A stretch of 64,000 bases of DNA, taken from NCBI GenBank assembly GCA_902635455.1, contig CACPNW010000004.1:20488-84487 (forward strand), written 5' to 3'. This document shows positions 29,997 through 37,943 of the stretch, piece by piece (within the stretch, counting starts at the first letter, position 1; every line of letters starts with the position of its first letter). Origin of the DNA: an uncultured Alphaproteobacteria bacterium (GTDB lineage: Bacteria > Pseudomonadota > Alphaproteobacteria > HIMB59 > GCA-002718135). Both the position numbers and the translations under genes were made by a program. The notes below the pieces were generated by a model. The model was not told the origin of the DNA, did no database searches, and worked only from the letters and a program-made list of their open reading frames with translations.

Positions 29997-30413
29997 TTAA
30001 TTATTAGTTTTTAATTTTTCAATATGAGTTAAAATATCAGAAATATTTGTCATTTCACAAAAACCTATAGGTATCATTTCTCTAGTTGTATTCCCGCCCG
30101 AGGTCATTGTCCATATATCAACTCTCAAAGTTTTGAGATGAACAGAATAAATAAGATCTCTTATTTGATTTTGTATTAAATATATATTTATGAAGGGTAG
30201 CTCAGAGTCAGTTTCGTAATAATATTCTCTAAGATTAGTTACATTATTAATGTCAGTATTTATAACTTTAACTTTTTGAGATGATATAAATTCAAAACCC
30301 CATAATAGATCTGAGCATAAAATATTTTTACCATCTAAATTTTCATCTGCAAAAACGTTAATAATTAAAAAAATAAAAGAAAAAAAAATCAATAAAATTA
30401 GTCTTTTCATCAA
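29997..30413 (-). CDS. Secreted protein of unknown function
   Basis: The 138-residue product starts with a hydrophobic signal peptide (about 1-22, MMKRLILLIFFSFIFLIIN, cleavage likely after VFA). The mature part, about 115 residues, has two Cys (about 33 and 118) that could form a disulfide. I do not recognise a family. It ends 65 bp before the lipoprotein gene start on the same strand and begins 6 bp after the methyltransferase stop, so the three may be cotranscribed. Confidence 0.65.
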   Translation of the reverse strand: MMKRLILLIFFSFIFLIINVFADENLDGKNILCSDLLWGFEFISSQKVKVINTDINNVTNLREYYYETDSELPFINIYLIQNQIRDLIYSVHLKTLRVDIWTMTSGGNTTREMIPIGFCEMTNISDILTHIEKLKTNN

Positions 30414-30419
30414 ATTAAT

Positions 30420-31280
30420 TTATTCTGCTATTGCAATTAATGTATCTGTTTGACCTAATTTTTTTAGATTTTCACAATAAGATGAATTTAATTCATCACT
30501 TACAGCTTCTTTATAAAAGTTATGACCACCAGGTTTTCTTTTTAAAAACCAGCCTAAGTGATTTGAAAAATTATATCTTTGATAATATTGAATATTTATA
30601 TTTTTAAAACCTGATTTCAAAAGAATGAATTTAAGAGATTTGTATGTATGAAGAATTAAATGCTCACTCCAAAATGTAAAGTTTTTAAATTCTTTTAACT
30701 CTTCTTGTAAAATTAAAAAATCTTCAGCATGAGGTACTTCAATAATAATTTTCCCTTTATTATTTAATTTTGATTTTAAAACCTTTAAAGTTTTTATTTG
30801 GTAAGGAATATGTTCTAAAACATGAAACATTGTAATTACATCGAATTTTGTCCTATTTTTTTCTAAATTATCAATAACATTTATTTTTTTAATATTTTTT
30901 TTAAGGAATTTTATACAATTTTTATTTACTTCGAGACCAAACAATTTTTTTGAATTAGTTATATTTTTTAGAAAACCTCCAAACTCACATCCAAAGTCTA
31001 AAATTTTTTTTTGTTTTAAAATATTTTTAAATTGTAGGTATCTTCTTTTATCATCATTTTTACAATTAGAAATATATTTAGTAAGATTTTTTTCATTCAT
31101 CTTCCTGTCATTTTCATAATGCTTTGTATCTCTTATGAACTTTTCTAAAAATATAATTTTAGTTTTTAAATCTTTTATTACTTTTATTTTTTTATCTCTA
31201 GTTTTGTTACTTAAAACAACCAAATTTGATTTTGAAATTAATTTCAATTTTATTAATTCATCTATAATTGGATTTTTCAT
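30420..31280 (-). CDS. Class I SAM-dependent methyltransferase
   Basis: The 286-residue protein has a Lys-rich N-terminal region (about 1-90) and a Rossmann methyltransferase domain with motif I ILDFGCEFGGFL (about 93-104), an acidic residue after the second strand (GLEVN), FDVITMFHVLEHIP (about 147-160) and IIEVPHAEDF. This resembles methyltransferases of glycan and lipid modification (Methyltransf_23 type). The substrate is not determinable. It sits in the second ssrA-core segment, separate from the main glycan genes. Confidence 0.85.
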   Translation of the reverse strand: MKNPIIDELIKLKLISKSNLVVLSNKTRDKKIKVIKDLKTKIIFLEKFIRDTKHYENDRKMNEKNLTKYISNCKNDDKRRYLQFKNILKQKKILDFGCEFGGFLKNITNSKKLFGLEVNKNCIKFLKKNIKKINVIDNLEKNRTKFDVITMFHVLEHIPYQIKTLKVLKSKLNNKGKIIIEVPHAEDFLILQEELKEFKNFTFWSEHLILHTYKSLKFILLKSGFKNINIQYYQRYNFSNHLGWFLKRKPGGHNFYKEAVSDELNSSYCENLKKLGQTDTLIAIAE

Positions 31281-31325
31281 AATTATTTAATATCATTAAA
31301 CTAATAAGATTAATAATTAAATATC

Positions 31326-31442
31326 TTAAACACTTGTCTGAAGTTCTACATTACAGATATTGTGTCTAATGATTGCTTCATTTAGTGGAATACTACTTTC
31401 TCTTTTTAAGATATTAAAAAACCACGATTTAGGAAACTTCAT
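31326..31442 (-). CDS. Possible 38-residue ORF or gene remnant
   Basis: ATG at 31442 to TAA at 31326-31328 encodes MKFPKSWFFNIL followed by a short polar tail. It occupies about half of the 232-bp gap between the methyltransferase and the small Cys-tailed gene. Composition is less AT-biased than the flanking spacer, which hints at coding history, but no Shine-Dalgarno or family supports it. It may be the truncated start of a longer lost gene. Confidence 0.25.
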   Translation of the reverse strand: MKFPKSWFFNILKRESSIPLNEAIIRHNICNVELQTSV

Positions 31443-31512
31443 ACGAGTTCAATTAATTTATTAATTAATAATATTTTATTGAATATTTTTAAATTTATAT
31501 TAATTAATATTC

Positions 31513-31737
31513 ATGCAAAACCAAGAAATAATTAAAATAATTGAAAATCTAAAAGGTCGAAGAAATTATGTAGAAAAAAAAGCATCTAAATTAGGTTTTA
31601 CTTCTCTTTATGACTATTTTGAAGATAAAATTTTAAAAGAAAAAAAAGTGATTGAAGATAAAAAAAAAGAATGTGAAGAGATCAAAAATGACAATGATCT
31701 AAAAAATAAAGAAAATAAAAGTTGTAGCTGTTGTTAA
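31513..31737 (+). CDS. Small Lys/Glu-rich protein with C-terminal Cys cluster
   Basis: The 74-residue product has a helical N-terminal half (IIKIIENLKGRRNYVEKKA, then LGFTSLYDYFEDKIL), a highly charged Lys/Glu stretch (about 40-68) and ends in KSCSCC, with a further Cys at about 54. No signal peptide or membrane segment is seen. I do not recognise a family. The terminal Cys cluster could bind metal or be a redox site. The stop lies 20 bp before the third ssrA-end copy, so the gene sits at the border of the second mini-island. Confidence 0.6.
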   Translation: MQNQEIIKIIENLKGRRNYVEKKASKLGFTSLYDYFEDKILKEKKVIEDKKKECEEIKNDNDLKNKENKSCSCC

Positions 31738-31757
31738 ATATATTTTGTTGAAATGAA

Positions 31758-31771
31758 CAACAGAACGTCCC
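31758..31771 (+). repeat. ssrA 3'-end core, displaced copy 2 (short)
   Basis: CAACAGAACGTCCC matches the native CAACAGAACGCCCC at 13 of 14 bases. An AATTCTCT followed by a T tract lies 11 bp after the core here (31782) and also after the native core (28001), supporting common origin although the spacing differs. It closes a segment of about 2.3 kb. Confidence 0.6.
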
Positions 31772-31941
31772 TAAATTATAAAATTCTCTAATTTTTCTTA
31801 TTTATATTATCGTTTTTTTTACTTTTATTAATTTTTAAAGAAAAAATATGAGGTCTTGAATTATTAAAAGGTTGTTATATTAAAAAAAATTTGATTTTTT
31901 TAATGTAATAAAACTAATTTTTCTGCTAGTTTGGTTAACGA

Positions 31942-31960
31942 ACCGGGCAGCAGAACGCCA
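31942..31960 (+). repeat. ssrA 3'-end core, displaced copy 3
   Basis: ACCGGGCAGCAGAACGCCA matches the native ACCGGGCAACAGAACGCC at 17 of 18 positions before diverging. CTAG precedes it at 31935 as in the native gene at 27941. It lies just before the rhodanese Shine-Dalgarno site. Between copies 2 and 3 (31772-31941) there is no gene, only AT-rich sequence with an A/T hairpin near 31880-31903. Confidence 0.75.
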
Positions 31961-31984
31961 AGTTGATATTTATAAAGGAGTATT

Positions 31985-32350
31985 ATGAAAAAATTTGATG
32001 ATTTAATGAGTGTTAAAAATGAAATTGAAAATATTTCGGCTGAAGAGGCAAAAGAAAGGTTAAATGATCCAAATGTTCAATTTATTGATGTTAGGGATAA
32101 AGAAAGTTTTTCTAAAGGTACAATTGGAAATGCAATCCATATGGACAGAGGTTTGCTTGAATTCTATTTAGCAGAAGGAAGTCCATTAGAAAGTGATATT
32201 TTCAAAAAAAACCCGAATAAAGAATATGTTGTATTTTGTGGTGTAGGAGGACAAGGCACTTTAGCAACTAAGACAATGCAAGAAATGGGTGTTAAAAATG
32301 TTAAAAATATTACTGGTGGTATGGCTGAGTGGGAAAAGATAAAAAAATAA
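31985..32350 (+). CDS. Rhodanese-like sulfurtransferase domain protein
   Basis: The 121-residue single-domain protein has VQFIDVRDKESF (about 30-41), the active-site loop CGVGGQGT (about 84-91, Cys nucleophile) and the C-terminal VKNITGGMAEWEK typical of rhodaneses. Such proteins carry sulfur as a Cys persulfide. The loop starts with Cys but is GVGGQGT rather than the Arg-ended loop of thiosulfate sulfurtransferases, so the donor is unclear. A strong AAAGGAG lies 5 bases before the ATG. No signal peptide, so cytoplasmic. Confidence 0.88.
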   Translation: MKKFDDLMSVKNEIENISAEEAKERLNDPNVQFIDVRDKESFSKGTIGNAIHMDRGLLEFYLAEGSPLESDIFKKNPNKEYVVFCGVGGQGTLATKTMQEMGVKNVKNITGGMAEWEKIKK

Positions 32351-32446
32351 TTATCATTAATAAATGATTAATTTAAAATTTAAAGTTGAACAGTCAAGTC
32401 AACAGAATACTCAAAAGATTGCTAAGTAATTTAAAAAAATAAAATA

Positions 32447-33379
32447 ATGTATAATATATTTAAACCGCTTCTTAAAAAATTTGAATCTTTTATATTGAAA
32501 AACTTTGAAAAGCAAAAAATACAAGTCTCAAAAAATTTTTTTTTAAATCTTGAATTAAATCTAGATAAAATTGAAAATATTGACTCTATAAATTATAAGG
32601 TATTTTCTCAAAATGGCGAAGATGGGATTATACAATATCTAATTAAATCATTAAAACTTAAGAAAATTAAATTTGTAGAAATTGGAACAGAGGATTACTC
32701 AGAAAGCAATACTAGATATATTTTTGAAACCACTAGGTGTGATGGCTTAATAATTGATCCTCTTAAAAATCTTAAAGATAAAGTTAAAAATACAGTTACA
32801 AATTTTTGGAAAAATAATTTATTGATTATAAATGACTTTGCTAGTCCAAGTAATATAAATTTAATTTTAGAAAAAAATAACTTTAATAATAATATTGATC
32901 TTTTTTCTATTGATATTGATGGTGTTGATTACTGGATTATAAAAGAATTAAAAAAGAATATTTCAAAAATATTTGTTGCTGAATATAATCCTTATTTTGG
33001 TCCAGATTTAGAAATTACTGTTCCTAATATAGAAAATTTCAATAGATCATCTTATCATTATTCAAATTTATGTTTTGGGGTTTCATTAAAATCGTTAATA
33101 AAAATTATGATTGAAAAAAATTATACTTTTGTTGGTTCAAATGAATTTAGAAACAATGCTTTTTTTGTATCGAATGAGCATATAAGTAATATTAAACTTA
33201 AAATACCCAATATACAAAATTTAGAAGAATTTACTGATGCAACCTTTAAAGAAAGTAGAAACAAAGATGGAAATCTATCACTTATAGAGCCAAAAAAAAT
33301 ATTAAATAAAATTAGAAATTGTGAAGTAATTAACCTAAAAAATAATCAATTAGTAAAAATTAACGAATTATTAAAATGA
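32447..33379 (+). CDS. FkbM-like methyltransferase-fold protein
   Basis: The 310-residue protein has VFSQNGEDGIIQYL (about 48-61), KFVEIGTEDYSESNTRYIFE (about 76-95) and IDLFSIDIDGVDYWII (about 151-166), the pattern of FkbM-related SAM-binding proteins encoded in surface-polysaccharide loci. Strict methyltransferase motif I (GxGxG) is replaced by EIGTEDYSES, so methyl transfer is inferred, not shown. Its stop overlaps the next methyltransferase start by 4 bp (ATGA). It opens the glycan gene set downstream of the ssrA-core array. Confidence 0.7.
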   Translation: MYNIFKPLLKKFESFILKNFEKQKIQVSKNFFLNLELNLDKIENIDSINYKVFSQNGEDGIIQYLIKSLKLKKIKFVEIGTEDYSESNTRYIFETTRCDGLIIDPLKNLKDKVKNTVTNFWKNNLLIINDFASPSNINLILEKNNFNNNIDLFSIDIDGVDYWIIKELKKNISKIFVAEYNPYFGPDLEITVPNIENFNRSSYHYSNLCFGVSLKSLIKIMIEKNYTFVGSNEFRNNAFFVSNEHISNIKLKIPNIQNLEEFTDATFKESRNKDGNLSLIEPKKILNKIRNCEVINLKNNQLVKINELLK

Positions 33380-34008
33380 AAAAAAAAATTAATTTAAATG
33401 ATGCTTATTCTTTAAAAACACCTGGGGACTCTAAAAAACTTTATAAAAAATGGGCACAAACCTATGATAAGGATTTTGCATTAAGTTCAAATTATTTATC
33501 TCCAAAAAAAATTGCTAATTTTTTTAATAAGTATTCAATGAATTCAGATACCCCAATTCTTGATGTTGGAGCAGGAACAGGTTTAGTTGGTCAATTTCTA
33601 AACAAAAGTGGTACAAAAGAAATAATTGGAATAGATATTTCTTCTGATATGTTAGAAATGGCAAATGTTAAAAAGTGTTATTCATCTCTAATAGCAGCTG
33701 ATATTACAAAAAAAATTCCATTCAAAGATGCTTCTATTGGAGCGATTGTAAGTGCTGGAACTTTTACTCATGGACATGTTGGAGCAGATGCAATTGATGA
33801 ACTTTTACGAATTACTAAACCAGGAGGCTTATTCGTTTTATCTATTAATTCAAAAGTTTTTATTGATGGAGGTTTTAAGAAAAAATTTTTAAAAATTAGA
33901 AATATAATTTCCTCACCCATTTTTAAGGAATTTAATGCGCATGGAAAACATAAAAATAAAAAATATAAAGAGGTAAAAATTTTAGCATCAATATTTCGTA
34001 AAAAATGA
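33376..34008 (+). CDS. SAM-dependent methyltransferase (Methyltransf_11 type)
   Basis: The 210-residue protein has motif I ILDVGAGTGLVGQFL (about 55-69), the acidic end of strand 2 in IIGIDISSDMLEMA (about 77-90) and a DASIGAIVSAGTFTHGHV post-motif region. Its N-terminus (YKKWAQTYDKDF) is typical of small-molecule methyltransferases. It is translationally coupled to the upstream FkbM-like gene. The substrate is unknown. Confidence 0.86.
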   Translation: MKKKINLNDAYSLKTPGDSKKLYKKWAQTYDKDFALSSNYLSPKKIANFFNKYSMNSDTPILDVGAGTGLVGQFLNKSGTKEIIGIDISSDMLEMANVKKCYSSLIAADITKKIPFKDASIGAIVSAGTFTHGHVGADAIDELLRITKPGGLFVLSINSKVFIDGGFKKKFLKIRNIISSPIFKEFNAHGKHKNKKYKEVKILASIFRKK

Positions 34009-34063
34009 AATTTTATATTTTATTATTTTAAAAAAATGTTAATAAAAATTCAATTTATAATTC

Positions 34064-34543
34064 ATGAATCTAAAAAAATATAAATATAACTTCAATTTTT
34101 TTAATTGGATAAAAAGAACAGAATTAGTAGAATTAAATGAAATAAACACAGAAGATGATCCTATAAGACCTGAATTAAGCAATGATTTTAGGACTTCTAG
34201 TGGAAGAAAAATATTTGGTCTAAAATATGATGGTGATATTGAAGGAGTTGTTTGCGTTGCTTTTACAAGTGATATACCTGAAACAGTCAAAGAATTAGAA
34301 TTAATGAGTACTAGTGAGGAAAAAGCTAAAATTGCAGTTGCTTACACTCTTTGGTCTTTAAAAAAAGGAGCTGGTAAAAAAATAATGAAAGAACTTTTAA
34401 AACATTTAAAAGAAGAAAATAGTTTAGATAGTGTAATGACACTCTCTCCCTTAACGCCTATGGCAACTCATTACCATATTAGAAATGGCGCCAAACTAGT
34501 AAAAATTAACCCTACAACTCAAAATTTTGAATATAAAGTTTAG
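34064..34543 (+). CDS. Stand-alone malonyl-CoA decarboxylase C-terminal-like (GNAT-fold) protein
   Basis: The 159-residue protein aligns by eye to the GNAT-like catalytic half of malonyl-CoA decarboxylase: VAFTSDIPETVKEL (about 66-79), AYTLWSLKKGAGKKIMKELLKHL (about 92-114), VMTLSPLTP (about 123-131) and YHIRNGAKLVKIN (about 136-148), the last holding the His that is catalytic in true decarboxylases. The helical N-terminal half of the enzyme (about 200 residues or more) is absent, and the SIS serine region reads TLWS. It may be an acyl-CoA-binding or acyltransferase protein. Adjacent genes concern glycans, so an acyl group for a sugar is possible. Confidence 0.6.
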   Translation: MNLKKYKYNFNFFNWIKRTELVELNEINTEDDPIRPELSNDFRTSSGRKIFGLKYDGDIEGVVCVAFTSDIPETVKELELMSTSEEKAKIAVAYTLWSLKKGAGKKIMKELLKHLKEENSLDSVMTLSPLTPMATHYHIRNGAKLVKINPTTQNFEYKV

Positions 34544-34570
34544 ATTAGTAATACTAAACCATAGAATAAT

Positions 34571-34608
34571 TGATAATATTTAAAATATTATCATTAATGT
34601 ATTTTTTT
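34571..34608. terminator. Hairpin between convergent genes
   Basis: TGATAATATT (34571-34580) and AATATTATCA (34584-34593) form a 10-bp stem with a 3-base loop, followed on the plus strand by a seven-T run at 34602-34608. It lies between the convergent ends at 34543 and 34594 and starts at the very stop codon of the minus-strand gene. The stem is mostly A:T, so strength is uncertain. Confidence 0.5.
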
Positions 34609-35259
34609 AATATTTTTGTAAATTAATTCAGCCAATATAAAATCAGATTTTTCATCAATATCAAAATGTTCCGGTGAGTTTAGAACAAGAGGATAAAATT
34701 TATTACCAAAAATTTTTCCTTCTTTTTTCATGAAATTTGATTTAACAATACTAAAAGCAAAATTCAAAGCATAAATTTTTTTTAAATTTTGAGATCTTGG
34801 ATGATTATTTGGATTGTAATTTATAGCCTTTCCCTTAAACCACATATACTCCTGTATTATGTGAACAGTTGTTAAAGAGTCATATTTTTGTTTATTTTTG
34901 TTAAAAAAATTGTAAGCTTTTTTAATTGATTTATCACTAATTAATGGTGAAGTTACATTTACATAACAAATATATTTGTTTTTTACTCTTGATGCTAAAT
35001 ACTTATAAACTTCTTTCATCGGAATTGTTGATGTTGCATATTTTTTTGGCCTAATATCTATATTTATTTTATTTTTTTTTCCAATTTTTACAGATTTCTT
35101 ACAATCTGTACTTAATAATATTTCAGGTTTTTTAAATATTCTTTTAATTTGATTAATTTTTAACTGTAATAAATTTGTATTATGAAATTTTTTAATATTT
35201 TTATCTATTACTCTTTGACTACCCTTTCTTACTGGAATTATGAAAACAAAATCTTTCAT
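34594..35259 (-). CDS. CMP-sugar synthetase (NeuA/LegF-like cytidylyltransferase)
   Basis: The 221-residue protein begins FIIPVRKGSQRVIDKNIKKF (about 5-24), the CTP-binding motif of CMP-nonulosonate synthetases, and has VNVTSPLISDKSI (about 100-112) and the metal-binding end. These enzymes activate sialic, legionaminic or pseudaminic acid as CMP-sugars. With NeuC/LegG (43503) and LegB (45615) in the same locus, a legionaminic-acid-like sugar is likely. KDO cytidylyltransferase (KdsB) is less likely from the motif. It is 1 bp after the carbamoyltransferase gene. Confidence 0.8.
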   Translation of the reverse strand: MKDFVFIIPVRKGSQRVIDKNIKKFHNTNLLQLKINQIKRIFKKPEILLSTDCKKSVKIGKKNKINIDIRPKKYATSTIPMKEVYKYLASRVKNKYICYVNVTSPLISDKSIKKAYNFFNKNKQKYDSLTTVHIIQEYMWFKGKAINYNPNNHPRSQNLKKIYALNFAFSIVKSNFMKKEGKIFGNKFYPLVLNSPEHFDIDEKSDFILAELIYKNIKKIH

Positions 35260-35260
35260 C

Positions 35261-37072
35261 TTAAAATAATTTTTTATATAAAATATTATGATTTTCTAAT
35301 AATTTCTTCTCATTAATAAGTTTTGAATATTTATTTTTTTTCATTATTCTATTTTCTTCTAGTGATATAATAAAATTGTTTATTACTAAATATTCAATTG
35401 TACCTCCTAATAAATGCTCAACAGCTTGATAAGGTGAAGAAATTGTTGAAATACCATGCCTATTAAAACTAGTATTTAAAATAGAATAACAACCTGTAAG
35501 TTTGCCAAATTTTAGTATCAGATCATGAAATGAGGGATTAAATTCTTTAATAACTAGTTGTGTTCTACAAGAGTTATCTACATGACAAGCTGCTGGAGCT
35601 ATTTTTTTAAAGTAAGAACCAGCTTTTTGGGTTAACTGCATATATAGAGAGGCTTTTTCGTCCTTAAAATATTCACTAAATTTTTCTTCAATTATTGCAG
35701 GGGCGAACGGCATAAACCAATCTCTACGCTTAATAAATAAATTTAACTTTTGTTTAGAATTAATATTTCTAGGATCAGCTAGTATTGACCTTGAACCAAG
35801 TGATCTTGGTCCATATTCACCTCTTCCTCTAAAAAGCCCAATAATTTTTCCATCTACAATTTTTTTTACTAAAAAAGAATTTACTTTTTTATAAGAATCA
35901 AATTTTTTATAATTTAAATTGAAATTTTGAATAATCTCTTTTATCTCAAAATCTTTAAAAGATGGCCCTAAATAAGGCGATAAACCAAATTTGGACATAT
36001 ATTTTTTTGAAAATTTTTTTTTCTTATGTTTAAATTTTATATAAAGTGCCATACCAAGAGAAAGTCCTGAGTCTCCAGGAGACATTGAAAAATAATAATT
36101 TTTAAATTCAGTTTTTTTTATAATCTCTTTATTAAGAACAACATTATTAAATAAGCCTCCTACACAAATTAGATTATCTTTATTTGTGGCAAATATACTT
36201 TTAATAAAATCAATTGTTATATCTATTAATAGTTTTTCTCCTGTAATAGCTATATCTTCAGCCTTATATTTTTTACAAATGTTAAGTAATTTAGAATTAG
36301 TAGGAGAGATTTTTAAATATTTTTTTGGTTCGAATGTTTGATACTTGATTTTTTCAAATTGAGTGGATGTTTTTTTTCTTTTATTACTAAATATAATTTT
36401 TTGTTTTTTTAAATCTAATAAAAAGAAATTTTTTAACTTTACATATAATTGTTTTGAAAATTTTCCATAAGCTGCTAGCCCTGAGGTTTTTCCATTGTTA
36501 TCATAAAATCCAAGAACATCAGTTAAATGATTGTGAAACGCTGCTATTCCTAAGCCTTGATTATTAAAAGTTTCACCAAATTTTTTAAAATTAAGCTTAT
36601 CTGAACCTTTATAATTTATTTCACCCCAAAGCATTCTTCGTTGATCACCGAAATCCCCTCCACCGTCTATTGATAATATTTTTGAACTTTTGAAAGGAGA
36701 AGCAAAAAAGCCATTATAAATATGGCCCATATGATGTGGTATCTCTATAACATTTTTGGTAATAAATTTTTTTAAATCTTTTTTAGTTGTTGCTTTTAAT
36801 AAATCTACAAAAAAATATTTATATCCTTCTAAAGATATTTTTCTAAAAGGTTTACTAAAAATCCAATAATCTATTTTTTGTGGTACTAAATTTATTTCTT
36901 TGAAACCAAAAAATAAAGATCTTATTGGAATAGAATTACCTTCATCATTTTTCGATCCTCTTAGTTTGGCTTCTTCATAAGAATATATTTTGTTATTAGA
37001 AATGATGGTAACATTTTGATCATGTCTATATTGTTCATCCATAGGATGGGGATAAATTGACACTATATTCAT
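35261..37072 (-). CDS. Carbamoyltransferase (NodU/CmcH family)
   Basis: The 603-residue protein has an N-terminal Kae1-like domain with HHMGHIYNGFFASPF (113-127, metal-binding His) and ILSIDGGGDFGD (132-143), and a C-terminal YrdC-like domain with GLFRGRGEYGPRSLGSRSILADPR (about 418-441 in total; key Arg residues). The family transfers the carbamoyl group of carbamoyl phosphate, via carbamoyl-AMP, to a hydroxyl of a sugar or antibiotic. In this locus O-carbamoylation of a surface sugar is the likely role. It diverges from the CmoA-like gene. Confidence 0.9.
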   Translation of the reverse strand: MNIVSIYPHPMDEQYRHDQNVTIISNNKIYSYEEAKLRGSKNDEGNSIPIRSLFFGFKEINLVPQKIDYWIFSKPFRKISLEGYKYFFVDLLKATTKKDLKKFITKNVIEIPHHMGHIYNGFFASPFKSSKILSIDGGGDFGDQRRMLWGEINYKGSDKLNFKKFGETFNNQGLGIAAFHNHLTDVLGFYDNNGKTSGLAAYGKFSKQLYVKLKNFFLLDLKKQKIIFSNKRKKTSTQFEKIKYQTFEPKKYLKISPTNSKLLNICKKYKAEDIAITGEKLLIDITIDFIKSIFATNKDNLICVGGLFNNVVLNKEIIKKTEFKNYYFSMSPGDSGLSLGMALYIKFKHKKKKFSKKYMSKFGLSPYLGPSFKDFEIKEIIQNFNLNYKKFDSYKKVNSFLVKKIVDGKIIGLFRGRGEYGPRSLGSRSILADPRNINSKQKLNLFIKRRDWFMPFAPAIIEEKFSEYFKDEKASLYMQLTQKAGSYFKKIAPAACHVDNSCRTQLVIKEFNPSFHDLILKFGKLTGCYSILNTSFNRHGISTISSPYQAVEHLLGGTIEYLVINNFIISLEENRIMKKNKYSKLINEKKLLENHNILYKKLF

Positions 37073-37199
37073 TGTTGGTTAATAAGCATTTTAAATATGA
37101 TAAATCAATATTTTAAATTAAGAAAATATTATATAAGGTTTTCAATAAATTTATCATTGAAATCTCAATACAAAGCAAATTATATCTGATATTATTTAT

Positions 37200-37940
37200 A
37201 TGGTGATCAAAAAGAAAAAAAAGTCAGCAGGTGATACAATATATACTGAAAATGCTTCCTGGAGCTTTGGGAATAAGGTACCTAAAAGTTTTTCAAAGCA
37301 TATTAAAAAATCAGTACCTATGTATGAAGAAGCTCATAATATAGTTGAAGAAGTTTCTGATTTTTTTTTAAAAGAAAAATCAATATGCTATGATTTAGGT
37401 TGCTCTACAGGACTACTTATAAATAAGTTATCAAATAGACACCCAAATAAATATGTTGATTTTATTGGTATTGATTCAATTAAACAAATGATTACTCAAG
37501 CAAAAAAAGAAAATAAAAAAAATAAAAATAATAAAAATAAAATTAAGTATCAAAATGGTGATATTAAAAAAATTAAATTAAAAAAATCTGATCTAATTAT
37601 ATCTTGTTACACAATGCAATTTATTGAACCAAAATTTAGACAAATTATTATTAACAAAATATATAAATCTTTGAATTGGGGTGGTGGTTTTTTAATGTTT
37701 GAAAAAATAAGAGCATCTGATGCAAGATTTCAAGATATTTTCTCAATAGTCTATAATGATTTTAAATTAAAGAATGGTTATTCACCAAGTGAAATTATTC
37801 ATAAAACAAAAAGTTTAAAAGGTGTTTTAGAGCCTTTTTCTGATTATGGAAATAAAAGTTTATTAAAAAGAGCAGGTTTTGAGGATAGTATCCCAATTTT
37901 TCAATGGCTTTGTTTTAAAGGATATCTTTGTATAAAATAG
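37200..37940 (+). CDS. CmoA-like SAM-dependent enzyme in glycan locus
   Basis: The 246-residue protein resembles CmoA along its length: WSFGNKVPKSFSKHIKKSVPMY (about 21-42 region), YDLGCSTG (about 63-70), TMQFIEPKFRQ, KIYKSLNWGGG, DFKLKNGYS and a C-terminal AGFEDS...FQWLCFKG. True CmoA makes carboxy-SAM for tRNA wobble-uridine modification. In my hand alignment from memory, the conserved carboxylate-binding Arg (Arg199 in E. coli) falls on Thr in HKTKSL, so carboxy-SAM synthesis is uncertain. The CmoB partner is not seen. It sits 3 bp before a sugar-type methyltransferase. Housekeeping CmoA is the alternative. Confidence 0.75.
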   Translation: MVIKKKKKSAGDTIYTENASWSFGNKVPKSFSKHIKKSVPMYEEAHNIVEEVSDFFLKEKSICYDLGCSTGLLINKLSNRHPNKYVDFIGIDSIKQMITQAKKENKKNKNNKNKIKYQNGDIKKIKLKKSDLIISCYTMQFIEPKFRQIIINKIYKSLNWGGGFLMFEKIRASDARFQDIFSIVYNDFKLKNGYSPSEIIHKTKSLKGVLEPFSDYGNKSLLKRAGFEDSIPIFQWLCFKGYLCIK

Positions 37941-37943
37941 TCA

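Noticed and set aside
31880..31903. A/T hairpin between the second and third displaced ssrA cores as a terminator
   Set aside because: The stem is A:T only with no T run of clear use; kept as a note under the core copy rather than called.
32399..32406. CAACAGAA after the rhodanese gene, a possible further core copy
   Set aside because: Eight bases only, with no matching flank; not above chance in this sequence.
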